Shown here: piece by piece, positions 24,746-35,987 of the stretch
Layout of the letters: each line of letters starts with the position of its first letter
Numbering within the stretch: position 1 is the stretch's first letter
Assembly: GCA_028095005.1 (NCBI GenBank)
Contig: CM051459.1
Location: 259,022,229 to 259,086,228, forward strand
DNA length: 64,000 nt
From: Rhynchospora pubera
Lineage: Eukaryota; Streptophyta; Magnoliopsida; Poales; Cyperaceae
Reading direction: 5' to 3'
Translations under genes and position numbers: made by a program
The notes under the pieces: generated by a model
Database searches by the model: none
Told to the model about the DNA's origin: nothing
The model's input: only the letters and a program-made list of their open reading frames with translations

Positions 24746-24892
24746 AGTTCCGTTTGGATGGTGTGGGAATAAGAGGAATAAAGGAAGAAGTATTGCGAAG
24801 TGTGTAACTTTGTGAAGAGTTTGGATTGTTTATAATAAATTTGGAAGTAGAAAGAAGCTATTTTCTATTCTTGCACCCATCAAAACGGAGCT
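24746..24892. mobile_element. MITE of the GTTTGGAT family, ~147 bp
   Basis: Ends are degenerate: AGTTCCGTTTGGAT and ATCAAAACGGAGCT. The core is in the plus orientation at about 24790-24842. No clear target duplication remains. Confidence 0.7.
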
Positions 24893-26387
24893 AGTTTCAT
24901 TGCTGAATATGCTGGTGCAGTAACAGAAGTTTATTTTCTAATTGCATATTAAATGTAGGGCTAATTTAGTGCAAATTAAAATTTTTAAGAACACAAGTAG
25001 TACTTTATAAATTTAAATAAAGACTCAAAAAGATAAAATGAGTTTCACTTGAGGACCATATATAATATACTTATAAAATACCAAACGATATTTTGAACTA
25101 TTAAATTATATAAGTTCGTGGCCACTATATTAATTTTTAAACTCTAGTGCCCTTTTTACTATAATTTGAAGTCGAGTATCCCAATACCGAATATACTTCC
25201 CTACATTAGCCCCAGATTGAGGGCATAACAAACTAATAACTAAAATCTAAAGGATTGTGTTACAGAATTTGTATGAAATACAGTTATTCGAAAAATTACC
25301 TTTAATGAAGACAGTGTAATTATTACATTTATTGATATAGTTTCTATCGAAATTTTAAACCCAATTTTAATTTAACTTTTCTCCAAAATAAATCTATGTT
25401 TATTACTTTCTTAATAAAAAAAACAACATATTAACGGGTGCATTTTACCAGGCACCAATTTGTCGCCAGGTATTAGCTTAACAACTTGGCATCTCAATTG
25501 GATGGTAATCTTCCCAGCCAATGGCAAATGGTTATCTTTTGGATAGGGTTATACTTTTAACAGTACAAACTTTTGCATTGCATGTAAGTAAAGCTTTTGT
25601 TTGTGTAGGCCTGTACGATATTCTATACTTTGATGAATCAAATAAACACAAACAAATCGACAATTTGTTATCTTGAACTCATACTAAGGGAGAAAATATA
25701 AATATAAAGATAATTTAATAAAAATTGTGGTGGACTAAAATTCTCAACTGGGCTTCGAGTCCAATCTAGATATCGATCCACCCAAAAGAAAATAAAAATA
25801 AATCCACTACAATGCTACATGCAATATCCTTCACCGCAGAATGTCCTCCCGTACCGTAATCCCATTCTTCGAGTTCCGTAATTACGGTCAGAATATAGGA
25901 TTCCTTACTTACGATACTATTTTAAAAAAAATATTATTATATTGATATTATTTTTAATATTTTAAATTTTTTTTTAATTTTTCGGTCTCGTAGTCGCCCA
26001 TATGGCTATAAATATGGCTCTAACCGCCACTTTGTTGGAAAATACATACTACTATACTAGGCGTCTAGGCCCAAAAATTAGACTATCACAAAGCCCAAGT
26101 TGTATATGTCCGCCAATGGTGATGATGCAAGCAAGACCAATAGACCATGCTTCCATAAGTTCTTAAATCTTGGTCAAATGCAAATTCATGCCTAGAGAAA
26201 GACAAGAAGAGATGGGAAAATATATTCACATCATCCGCATTACCTCATAATTTACAATAAACTCATGGGACAGCATGAAAATTACAAGGTCCCGCATTTT
26301 GTGCAAACAATAAAAATCAAAATCCAATCATCTAGTCCTACCTTTTTTTTGTATATATTTGTACACAAACATAAATGTAGCCCATTG

Positions 26388-29300
26388 TTATCTATCGGTG
26401 TTCAACAAACCAGGGAGAGTGATCTTGCCCGTATTGTTGATATCGAGCTTGTCGAATTGATTGATTATTAGTAGGATATCTTTCTCCCCAATCTTCCCCA
26501 TCTCCTTTAATTTGTAGATAACAAACTCAGATTTACTGTAAAAATGACAAGAAAAATATACATCAGGGGAAATAATAATAAACCAAATGGTTGACAGTAC
26601 AAAACATAGGATTTTGTGAGCTGATATTATTCAGTTTAGGAGAGATCCTCCTTACTGTCGTCATTGTTCTGTGAAAGTGCAAAGCACTCGTTCAAGGCTT
26701 ATGATTAGATAAAAGATACATAAAATTGAGTGATTTAATGATGCTATATCATATTTTTTCTGTAATAAACAACTCAGGCATTAGGATAAGGGACTGCAAT
26801 CACCTTCATGAATTCTTTGATTTCCATTACCAGTTATTCGAATACTCACCTACCTTCACTAAATACACCTTTTCTTTGTAGTGTGCTTATTGTAACTTAG
26901 TTGCATTGCATGTGAAAGATTGATTCTTCCTGGGACATCAGTTCATTTCTAAAACTAAACCTCAACAGTTACTGAAAGATAATGGCTTTATTTCCATTTT
27001 TGCATGCATCAGAGATAAAAGTATGCCAAATGACACCATGGATGGAGAAAATAAAGAAGATCTATTTGCATAATGGCTATATTTCCATTGTCCATAAGAA
27101 ATCAGTTTTTATCCACTGCGGTTAATGGCTATATTTCTAAATAAAGATTGAATGTTGCAGATAGATCTATTAAGGGCTATATTTCCACAGACCGTGAGAA
27201 ATCACATTTCAACCAAATGATACCATGGATAGTCAGGATAGATAAAATAATTTGCTCATTTTAGTCATTCTGAATACCTGATGAAGCCACTACGGTTAAT
27301 GTCAGCAGCCAGCAAATCCTCAACAGTCAAATCCCGGTTGAGAATCCACTTGGCAATGCGCCGGTGCCGCCGGTCAATTCTCGCTTCTGCCAAGAAAAGG
27401 AACGCCCTGGCCACTGCTAGCGTTGACACCAGCAGCCACACTGATGCAAAAGCCCGACCGGCCAGTGTCTTAAATGCCCTGTCACCATAGCCTACTGTTG
27501 TCACTGACATCACCGACAGGTATAGGGAATCCATCCAGTTAAGGTTCTCAATAAAGATCATTGCAATTGTGCCAACACCAATGCAGAGGATGACTACTAA
27601 GACAGCTAGTGCAACCTACATTGATATGTTTTGCCATGTTAGAGTCTAACAGCTAGACAACACTTTCATGCAAAAGTTGTGATCTACGGATATAAATTTA
27701 AAACTACGGATATAAATTTCACACTTTCAGATAACAGTTTTAAGATAAGTTATTAAGTTTATACAATTGGACCTCTGAATAATGGTTAGCTTTCCACTTA
27801 CATTGCTTATTAATTTGGTTACTTGATTACATCTTATATGTTCTGTACATTCTAGCATGTCCTTGCACCATCTAGAAGTGCAAAATGAAAGAAATAAATG
27901 ACTTGGACCAGTACAGTGTTGGTCCTGCAGAATTTACAGGTACCTATGCTGGAGTGGCCCGTACCATAGTCGACTGTCACAGTTGACAATCAAGAAGGTA
28001 CACCGAGTCCATCCAGCCAAGGCTATATCCACTGCAGTACAATATTCAATGCTAGAGCAACCTACATATTTGTTGAACTGGAGCTTCAAAATCAATCAAC
28101 TTTTGCAGGCCATGGTAAACAATAATTTTGACTGGTTTTGAAGAGGAAAACCAGAAATTAAATTAATTTACTGACCAGCCTAGTACTGATTACTGCAATA
28201 ACTGAATAAGGCCTAAAGATAGAGGAGCTCTCAGATAGGCAATTTTACTTTGAATGCCCACTTAAGCCATCTTTCTTTAGAAAAAGCAATTAATAGTTCA
28301 ACGTAAGTGACAACTAAAAAAAAATGGATAATTTTGGTAATCACCGAACAATGTTTGTTATAGACTTATAGTGAACATAAAATCCAGCAACATTTTGGGA
28401 GTCTAGTTGCGTTCATTTTTGTCATGTACTGACAAAGGTAGTTCCCTATATTAAATGACCATTACCAACAAGTTGAGGGTATTATCGTGAAAATGTTAAT
28501 CTTAGGGGGAAATGGATGAGCCGGGAATAGAGAATAGGAATAAGGAATTTCGGTTTACGTGCTTATCCTTATTCCTTATTCCTATACCATGGTTTTGTTA
28601 GTATAGGAATAAGGGTCCTTATTCCTTATTCTTGTATTGTTTGGGTTGCACAAGAATAAGAATAAGCACGCAAATCGAAATTCTTTATTCCTATTCCCTA
28701 TTCCCAGCCTTTCCAAACACACCAAACGCTCGCTCAATCAGAAGAAACTCCAACTCCAAGAATAATGAGGTTATACCAACTGTTAGAAGAATTAAAAAAC
28801 AAAATGCTTGAAACATTGAAAGTGCTATTACTATTACTAGAGAATAAAATAAAGTGTGCACCATGCCTTCATTCGGATCCGCATCCGACCCTTCTCGGCA
28901 TCCACTAAGACTCCGCCTCGTGCCCCGGCCAGAATCGCCGCCTCTTGCGCGTCCAGCATGTACGAAACGGCGCCCGATAAGAGAACATCAATCAACCCGA
29001 ACCCGACAAGCACGAAGAGACAGGAGAAGGCCTTGGTAAGCGCGGTAGCGGGCGCAATATCCCCGTACCCAATAGTACACAGCGTCACGATGCAGAAGTA
29101 GACGGCGTCAATAACGACGTTAGTCTGGTTGCCAATGAAGCCGGTGGGGCCCGCGAGACAGTAGACAGTGACGCCGACGGAGAGGTAGGCGAGGAGGAAG
29201 AGGAACGCGTGGCGGAGAATGGAACTGGAGAGGAGCGGCGATCGGGAGGAAGTGGGAGAGGAGAGAGAGGTGGGGAGGACGGAGATGGCGGGAGCGGTGT

Positions 29301-29451
29301 TGGCGCGGTGGAGATTGGATTTGGAGCGCTTGGGATGGTGGTGAGAGGAGGTGGAGGTGGAGGAGGAGGAAGGGAGAGAGAGTTGAGTGTGGAGAAGGAG
29401 AGGTTGGGTTAGTGAAGAAGGGTCGATGGGAGAAGTGTTGTTTGGTTCCAT
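26388..29451 (-). CDS. TPK: Two-pore K+ channel (TPK/KCO), 3 exons, 356 aa
   Basis: Tandem-pore K+ channels of this family act mainly in the vacuolar membrane and are modulated by Ca2+ and 14-3-3 proteins. Exons on the minus strand: 29451-28867, 27615-27278, 26535-26388. Residues 80-99 form the first membrane helix. Pore 1 carries the selectivity filter TIGYGD (126-131). The second helix follows at about 137-162, the third at 196-217, pore 2 carries TVGYGD (235-240), and the fourth helix is at about 250-271. The C-terminus has one good EF-hand loop (Asp300 to Glu311, DINRSGFISKSE). A second, degenerate loop (from Asp339) lacks the final acidic residue. The N-terminus is Ser/Pro-rich with a basic Ser/Thr segment (KRSKSNLHRANTAP, 41-54), a plausible 14-3-3 site. 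Intron 1 fits the frame only with a GC donor (AAG|GCATGG) and a standard AG acceptor. Intron 2 is GT-AG in phase 2. The sequence resembles the TPK2/3/5 branch, but I cannot assign a number. Confidence 0.95.
28519..28709. mobile_element. Hairpin MITE inside TPK intron 1, ~190 bp
   Basis: The arms pair over about 45 bp: CCGGGAATAGAGAATAGGAA on the left with TTCCTATTCCCTATTCCCAG on the right. Both arms also contain a TACGTGCTTAT/ATAAGCACGCA block. A second internal inverted repeat (CCTTATTCC...) lies between them. It is intronic, so it does not touch the coding sequence. No target duplication was identified. Confidence 0.65.
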
Positions 29452-29708
29452 TCACTAATGAAAAGGTTGGAATGGAATGATGATTGGGAGAGAGAGAGAG
29501 AGAGAGAGGAGAGACGGGTTGAGGACTGGAGATCTGCCCGATTGGGGGGAAAGATTTGATGGTTTATAGATTGTTGCGTGGACTTGGGCTCCCATTAGCT
29601 GTTTAGACCAGGCAGAGTCAAGTGATGGAAAGTGGAAGTTATAAAGATAGAAAAAAAAATTCATAATTTACTAATTTAGCCTTTGAATTTTATTGGGAAT
29701 TGTTTTCT
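29452..29708. other. 5' flank and leader of the TPK gene
   Basis: On the minus strand the leader immediately upstream of the ATG includes a CT microsatellite (seen as (AG)n at about 29488-29509). I see no confident TATA box. Confidence 0.5.
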
Positions 29709-29988
29709 ATCATCCCATAGATTCTATCATCCTCATCATCCCCAAATCTTTATTAATTATCTAACGTGTCTTCATTAATAAGAAAGTTCAGGGGATGATA
29801 GAATCATCCTCATTCCCTTTTTTTTAAATACAATTAATCTAATGTATTCTCCTCAAATTTATATGGAGGAATGAGAACGGCATGGGAATTGGGAACAGAT
29901 TTAATAAATGCTTGATATTCTTTAATCGTGAAGAAAAAACCTTTCGATAATAAGACTTACGGCAGAATCAGTAATTGATAATATATAT

Positions 29989-30330
29989 AACTATTGAAGT
30001 TATATATGTACTATTGAAGTTATATTTGTAACCGTTGAAGTTATATATGTAACCGTTGAAGTTATATATGTAACTGTTGAAGTTAATATATGTAAATGTT
30101 GAAGTTAATATATGTAGCCGTTGAAGTTATATATGTAGCCGTTGAAGTTATATATGTAACCGTTGAAGTTAATATATGTAACCGTTGAAGTTAATATATG
30201 TAACCGTTGAAGTTAAATATGTAGTTGTTGAAGTTATATATGTAACTGTTGAAGTTATATATATAGCTGTTGAATTTTGGATACTAACTGTTGTAGTTAA
30301 TATGAGTAGTGGTTGTAGTTGGAATGTTAG
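29989..30330. repeat. Minisatellite, ~21-22 bp unit, about 16 copies
   Basis: The unit is close to ACCGTTGAAGTTATATATGT. The first dozen or so copies are well conserved, and copies after about 30255 decay progressively. Some units carry one extra A (GTTAATATATG). A short plus-strand frame through it is a by-product of the repeat. Confidence 0.9.
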
Positions 30331-30355
30331 TAATTGTTATAATTCAAATATAGAA

Positions 30356-30498
30356 ATGGAAAAGATGGGAGAGAGAAAAATAGTGGGGACCAAAATATAA
30401 AAGGATGAGAGAAAAACAAAATAGTGGGGACCAAAAATAGAAAGGATGGAAGGGAGAACAACAGTGGGAACCAAAATAGAAAAGGATGGGAGAGAGAA
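30356..30498. repeat. Second minisatellite, ~40 bp unit, about 4 copies, split by the chromovirus
   Basis: Units contain AGTGGGGACCAAAAT followed by AAAGGATGGGAGAGAGAA. The last unit is cut at its GAGAA by the chromovirus and continues after 35615 (CAGTGGGGTCC), which confirms the insertion point. Confidence 0.8.
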
Positions 30499-30830
30499 TG
30501 TTAGGAGGTTATTTCAGAAATCAAAGAGAGAAGAGTTATGCGTGAGGCAAGACACAGAGAATTAGAGAAATAATAGTAACTAAATATTTTTCTTGTTATT
30601 CTCTTACATTCTTCAGTACACATATATAGAGAAAATAGGAGAGAAAATAGGAAAGATACATGAGATATAGAAATCTCTAATTTAGGCAACTAATTAAAAG
30701 TAATATAATTCTAATATGCTAATTCTCTTTATTAACTTAAATATCAATCTAGCCACTTAAGGTAATATCCCTTGTTGTACTGTGTAGCACTTTGTGGGGT
30801 CTGCGGGTGTACACAATTAATGGTGTAACA
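30499..30830 (-). repeat. 3' LTR of the chromovirus
   Basis: 332 bp, ending in the inverted termini TGTTA/TAACA. The gag-pol frame runs into it and stops at 30749. Confidence 0.95.
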
Positions 30831-33800
30831 TTCCTCCCCTCTTGCTGAGGCGACTTGTCCTCAAGTCGAGATAGATCCAGTGAATCTTCATCCTCCCAAC
30901 TTGCTTCCTCCAAACTCAAATCAGACCATTGTACCAAGACTTGATTGACCTCCTTAGTGTTGCGCAAAACTGTCCTTTTTTTAAGAACAACTACTAGAAA
31001 ATGAACTGGCTGATGCTCAACAATTGATTCTGGCAAGGGGTGAATTGTGGTATTAGCTCCTTCCTTGTATGGCTTGAGCAATGAGCAATGAAAAACTGGA
31101 TGAATGCGACTTGTTGGAGGTAATTCAAGACGGTATGCCACAGGTCCAATGCGATCCAGTACTTTGTAAGGCCTATAGTAACGCAAGCTCAGCTTATGTG
31201 AAGAGTGGCGACGTAAGGATAGTTGCCTAAAAGGTTGAAGTTTCAGCAGAACAAGCTGACCTTGATGAAATTCATATTTTGTTCGATGCTTGTCAGCAAA
31301 AATTTTCATTCCTTCTCGGGCCTTTGCCAAATTAGATTTCAGCTGACTTATAATGGCATCTCTTGAAGTGAGGTCATGATCAACCGTAGGAATTGTGCTA
31401 GTTCCTGTACAGTAGGCTAATAGGGAGGGTGGTTTCCTTCCATAAGTAGCCTCAAAAGGAGTCATTCCTGTAGCAGCTGTGAAGGTTGTATTGTGATGAA
31501 ATTCAGCCCAACTTAGAATTCGTGTCCATTTGGATGATTGATCATGGACAAAAGAGCGCAAAAATTGTTCAACACAACGATTCATGCGTTCTGTTTGTCC
31601 AGCAGATTCCGGATGATAGGCAGAAGAGAAACGAAGTTTAGTGCCTTGTAACCAAAATAGTTCTTTCGAGAAAGTGCTCTGGAAAATCGGATCACGATCT
31701 GAGATGATACTCTTAGGCATGCCATGGAGTTTGCCAACTATCTCCCAAAAAATCTGTGCAACTCTAGTTGCTGTGTAGTGTGGAGGTAAAGGTGCCAAAT
31801 GAATGCCCTTAGAGAACCGATCCACTACAACAAGAATGGCTGTATAACTTCCAGATGGAGGTAGATGTGTCACAAAATCCATAGATAAATCAGCCCAAAG
31901 TTCATTTGGAATTGCTATTGGTTGGAGTAGACCATATGGATAATGGTTGGTAGGTTTGCACTTTTGGCATACATCGCAAGCCTGAACAAAAGTCTCAACA
32001 GATTTGTGCATACCTTTCCACATGATATGAGTTGCTAAGCGCTGAAAGGTGCATTGAACCCCTGAATGACCACCTAGTAAGGACGCATGGTAGTCAGACA
32101 ATAAAGTTGGAATGAGAGGTGAGGATGAGGGTAAATATAACCGTCTCTTGTATCTGAGAAGACCACCAGAGAAGGTCCAATCAGCCCATGAGCTAGGTGT
32201 GGTCAAGATGCCATCAATAATATGCTTAGTGTGCTTGTCAGAGAGAAGATCTATTTGAAGGCTGTCTAATGCTGAGCATAAGGGTCGAGAGAGGGACATG
32301 AATACAGCTGCTGCAGGTGTGGCAGCACCTTCATGTACTCGAGAAAGCGCATCAGCAGCTGTGTTAGAAGCACCAGGTTTGTACTCAATAGAGAAATCGT
32401 ATCCCACTAATTTGGAGCAAAACTGTTGTTGCTCTGAAGTTTGCACGGTTTGGCGCAACATGTGGTGCAGGCTACGGTGGTCAGTTCGGATGACAAAGTG
32501 GCTACCCAGTAAGTATTATCGCCACTTCATAACTGCAGATTGAATGGCAAACATTTCTCTAATGTAAGTGGATTTACCTTGCATGAGAGGAGACAATTTC
32601 TTACTGTAAAAAGCAATTGGGTGCTTGTCTTGTGAGAGGACAACACCGATACCAACCCCACTTGCATCAGTTTCAATTATGAATGGGCGGTTAAAGTCAG
32701 GAAGGGACAAAACAGGAGCAGTAATTAATGTCATTTTCAACTGTTCAAATGCTTCTTGCTCTTTGAGGGACCAATGAAAGCCATCCTTGGTTAATAGATC
32801 AGTGAGCGGGGCAGCAATGGAAGCATAGTGCCGCACAAAACGGCGATAATAGCCTGCTAGACCCAGAAAGCTACGAAGTTGTCACTGATTTTTTGGTGGG
32901 GGCCATGCCGAGACAGCTGACAATTTGGTTGGATCAGCGGTTACTCCAACTGTTGAGATGATGTGACCCAAAAATGCTACCTCTGATGCTGCAAAAGTGC
33001 ACTTGGATGATTTGACAAATAGCTGATTGTCATGAAGAATTTGAAATACCTGATGAAGGAGTTGTAAATGTGCCTCCAAACTACAACTATAAATAAGAAT
33101 GTCATAAAAAAAAATGACAACAAATTTACGCAGCAAGGGTTGGAAGACCTCATTCATTAGGGCTTGAAAGGTGGAGGGCGCATTACAGAGGCCGAATGGC
33201 ATGACCACAAATTCAAAATGACCATGGTGTGTGCGAAAGGCTGTTTTGTGAATGTCGGGTTCATGTACCCAAATTTGATGGTAGCCAGAACGCAAATATA
33301 ATTTGGAGAAGACGGTTGCACCATGTAACTCATCTAACAGCTCATCCACCGTAGGAATGGGAAAGCGATCACGAATTGTGGCTGCATTGAGGGCTCGATA
33401 ATCAACACAAAAATGCCATGTACCGTCTTTCTTCTTGACCAATAAAACCGGTGAGCTGAAAGCAGATTGGCTTGGGCGGATTGCGCCTGACTGTAATAGG
33501 TCAGCAACCAGGTGTTCAATTTCATTCTTTTAGAATTGAGGGCATCGATATGGGCGAACATTAATTGCATCTATTTCCTTTCTCAAGGGTATGCGATGAT
33601 CAATGGTCCTGGAAGGAGGTAAACTTGAGGGAACTTGGAAAAGGATCTCATATTGTTGTAATAAGGGTTGCAAAGAAGGAATGTCTGTATGTGGAGGTGA
33701 AAGTGTATTGTCTAGTTCAGGAGTAAGGACAGTGAAACACATATAAGAGGACCCAACACCTTTACTGGTTATGAGTTTATTCAAGCCTGCTGAAGAGATG

Positions 33801-35250
33801 GGCTCTGCAACTGGTTTACTTTCTCCTTGGAGATGAATCGGTTGGCCCTTGTAAGTGAAGTCCATATAGAGCTTGGACCAATCTGTCAAAATAGGTCCAA
33901 GTGTTTCTAACCATTGTACACCCAACACCACATCAGACCCTTCTAAATCCAGAACAAACAGGTCAGTAGTAAAGGAATATGACTGAATAGAGAGAGATAC
34001 CTCCTTACAAAGTTGGTTGCACTGAAGAGCAGCACCATTGCCTACTCGAACACGAAACAAAGTGGTTGGTGAGGTTGGCAATTTGAGGAATTGAGCTGTG
34101 CGCCTAGAGATGAAATTATTTGTGCTACCACTATCGACAAGGATCTGAACTTGATGGGAAGATATATAGCCAAGCATGCGCATGGCCTTGGTAGAATAAC
34201 GACCCAGTAAGACATTCAAGCTAATTTCAGTTTCCGGTTGATCGAGTTCTATTAATGGAAGGGTGTGATGGTATTCAAGTTCAGGTTGGTCCTCAGTACC
34301 CTCTAAGTATAATAAAGTTGCACGCCCCTTGCATTTATGACCACGCACACATTTTTCATCACAATTAAAGCATAACCCCGCTTGTCGCCGTTGTTGCATT
34401 TCATCGGCAGTTAAGCGCTTAACTGGAAGGCGAGGTTGTGTCTGAGCAACAAGAGGTACCTCCACGGCTGAAAGCTTAGTAGCAGAGGTGGTGTATATGG
34501 GCTGCTTAGATTGTGCTATTCGATTGCAGGACAAATCAGCAATCTGTGCCTCATGTAGGCATGCTAAAGAAAATGCATCATGCAAATCAATAGGCCTATG
34601 AGTTTGAACAGCTCGACGAAGACGTGGTTGCAATCCTGCAATGAAAATACTCATGAGGTTTTGCGAAGAAAAACCACGAACTCGGCTTGCTAATTCTTCA
34701 AAGGTCGCTTGGTAATCTAACACAGAGCCGATTTGGGTAACGCGAGACAGTTGGCCAACCGGGTCTTCAAACTCGGAGGGACTAAACCGTTGTTGGAGTG
34801 CTGTTGTAAAGTCTTCCCAAGAACCTATCTTATGGTCAGCGAGCAACCCTTGATACCATCGTGAAGCCGGGGAATCAAGATGCATGGACATGATGAGGAG
34901 GCGATCCGCTGGGAGTGTGTCATAATATTGAAAGTATTGTTCAACATTAAAGAGCCAGTCGGTGGGGTCACCTGATGCAAACCGTGGAAAGATGAGGCGC
35001 AATTTGTGATCTCCTGGTTGTGTGGGAAGTCTCGCCTTCGGTTGGAGGTCACGGGCTGCCAGGGTTGCATCGAGTTGTCGTTGTGTCTCGTCGTGAATCT
35101 GGGCAAATAAGGTAGGTAAGGCATCGGTGGTGATTTAGCTATGGCAGTTTCTATGGTTGAATTCATGGTAGCTTTGAGGTCTGTGATGGATTTATTGGTC
35201 TCCAAAAGTTGTGTTTGCATATTTTGAATTTTCTTGGTACGGGTCTCCAT
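30749..35250 (-). pseudogene. Gag-pol polyprotein of the chromovirus, disrupted
   Basis: Domains in order on the minus strand: gag core; zinc knuckle (CFNCDEKCVRGHKC) near 34370-34330; aspartic protease (LVDSGSTNNFIS) near 34145-34110; reverse transcriptase at about 33530-32900; RNase H (FIIETDASGVGIG) near 32690; integrase with an HHCC finger (32080-31980) and DDE core starting near 31880; and a C-terminal chromodomain (VLVQWSDLSLEEASWED) near 30950-30890. One frame holds from about 35120 to 30749 but is interrupted by TAA at 33530-33532, TGA at 32882-32884 and TAA at 32516-32518. A frameshift near 35130 separates the start (METRTKK at 35250) from the rest of gag. The RT active-site motif, usually FFDD, reads FFYD near 33105, so an Asp is lost. 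The chromodomain places it among plant chromoviruses. Confidence 0.93.
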
Positions 35251-35278
35251 AGGTTCAGGACTCAACGAGAGCACCAAA

Positions 35279-35610
35279 TGTTAGGAGGTTATTTCAGAAA
35301 TCAAAGAGAGAAGATTTATGCGTGAGGCAAGACACAGAGAATTAGAGAAATAATAGTAACTAAATATTTTTCTTGTTATTCTCTTACATTCTTCAGTACA
35401 CATATATAGAGAAAATAGGAGAGAAAATAGGAAAGATACATGAGATATAGAAATCTCTAATTTAGGCAACTAATTAAAAGTAATATAATTCTAATATGCC
35501 AATTCTCTTTATTAACTTAAATATCAATCTAGCCACTTAAGGTAATATCCCTTGTTGTACTGTGTAGCACTTTGTGGGGTCTGCGGGCGTACATAATTAA
35601 TGGTGTAACA
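35279..35610 (-). repeat. 5' LTR of the chromovirus
   Basis: 332 bp, four visible differences from the copy at 30499. It would contain the promoter of the element. Confidence 0.95.
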
Positions 35611-35987
35611 GAGAAACAGTGGGGTCCAAAAAAATTCCAAAAAGGGAAAAAATTTAAGTGTGTTCCCACTTGGGATGATGGGGATGATGGATCTTGGGAT
35701 GATCCTTATTAGTCCCGAATTTTATTTGTGCTAAATTTTTTTTCGTTAAAAGTTAATTTGATTCTTAAATGCATTAAATTAATTTTTCAACTTTTGAAAA
35801 AGAAAGAAAATAAGTTGTGATCTCTACAGATGAAAAGCTATTAAGAGGCGGCCACATAAAATCCGGAAACAGAATCATCAACTCCTATAGGCCCCGTTTG
35901 GATCGTATGGGAATAGGAGGAATAACTTCTTTGTAGGCTTAAATTTATTATAAACAATCCAAACTCTTTATAAAGTTGCACACTTTC

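Larger units (their letters stand above)
22981..26387. other. AT-rich spacer with scattered MITEs
   Basis: Apart from the MITEs listed separately I see no gene. A 23-bp segment (GATTTTGGAAGCATG and onwards) is repeated at about 24507 and 24544. The right end, about 26200-26387, is probably the 3' untranslated region of the TPK gene. Confidence 0.5.
30499..35610 (-). mobile_element. Ty3/gypsy chromovirus LTR retrotransposon, 5.1 kb
   Basis: It has two 332-bp LTRs with TGTTAGG...TGTAACA ends and the 5-bp target duplication GAGAA (30494-30498 and 35611-35615). In the minus orientation the primer-binding region (TGGTGCTCTCGTTGAG) lies just inside the 5' LTR at about 35276-35261, and a purine tract (AAGAGGGGAGGAA) lies just before the 3' LTR at about 30843-30831. 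I count four differences between the two LTRs, so insertion was recent. The single gag-pol frame is broken, so the copy is non-autonomous. Confidence 0.97.
29709..35703. mobile_element. Candidate TIR element or repeat island split by a chromovirus
   Basis: The left border (ATCATCCCATAGATT followed by repeated CATCATCC at 29709-29742) pairs with the right border (GGGATGATGG repeats then CTTGGGATGAT at 35670-35703), giving an imperfect inverted repeat of about 35 bp. Without the chromovirus the unit would be about 0.9 kb and non-coding, consisting largely of two minisatellites. A competing reading is that 29709-29820 is a small hairpin on its own, since a second GGGGATGATAGAATC block lies at about 29792. 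Confidence 0.4.

Noticed and set aside
26388..29451. TPK gene as a pseudogene because the expected GT donor is missing
   Set aside because: Both pore motifs, helices, EF-hand and frame are intact, and a GC donor joins the exons exactly at the conserved position.
29120..29455. Pro/Ser/Leu/Arg-rich frame overlapping TPK exon 1
   Set aside because: It is an alternate frame of the low-complexity N-terminal coding region and has no independent support.
29989..30330. CRISPR-like repeat array
   Set aside because: The repeats follow one another without unique spacers in a plant genome. It is a minisatellite.
30501..30689. 62-codon frame, repeated at 35281-35469
   Set aside because: It lies entirely inside the two LTRs of the chromovirus and occurs twice for that reason. 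No known LTR protein.
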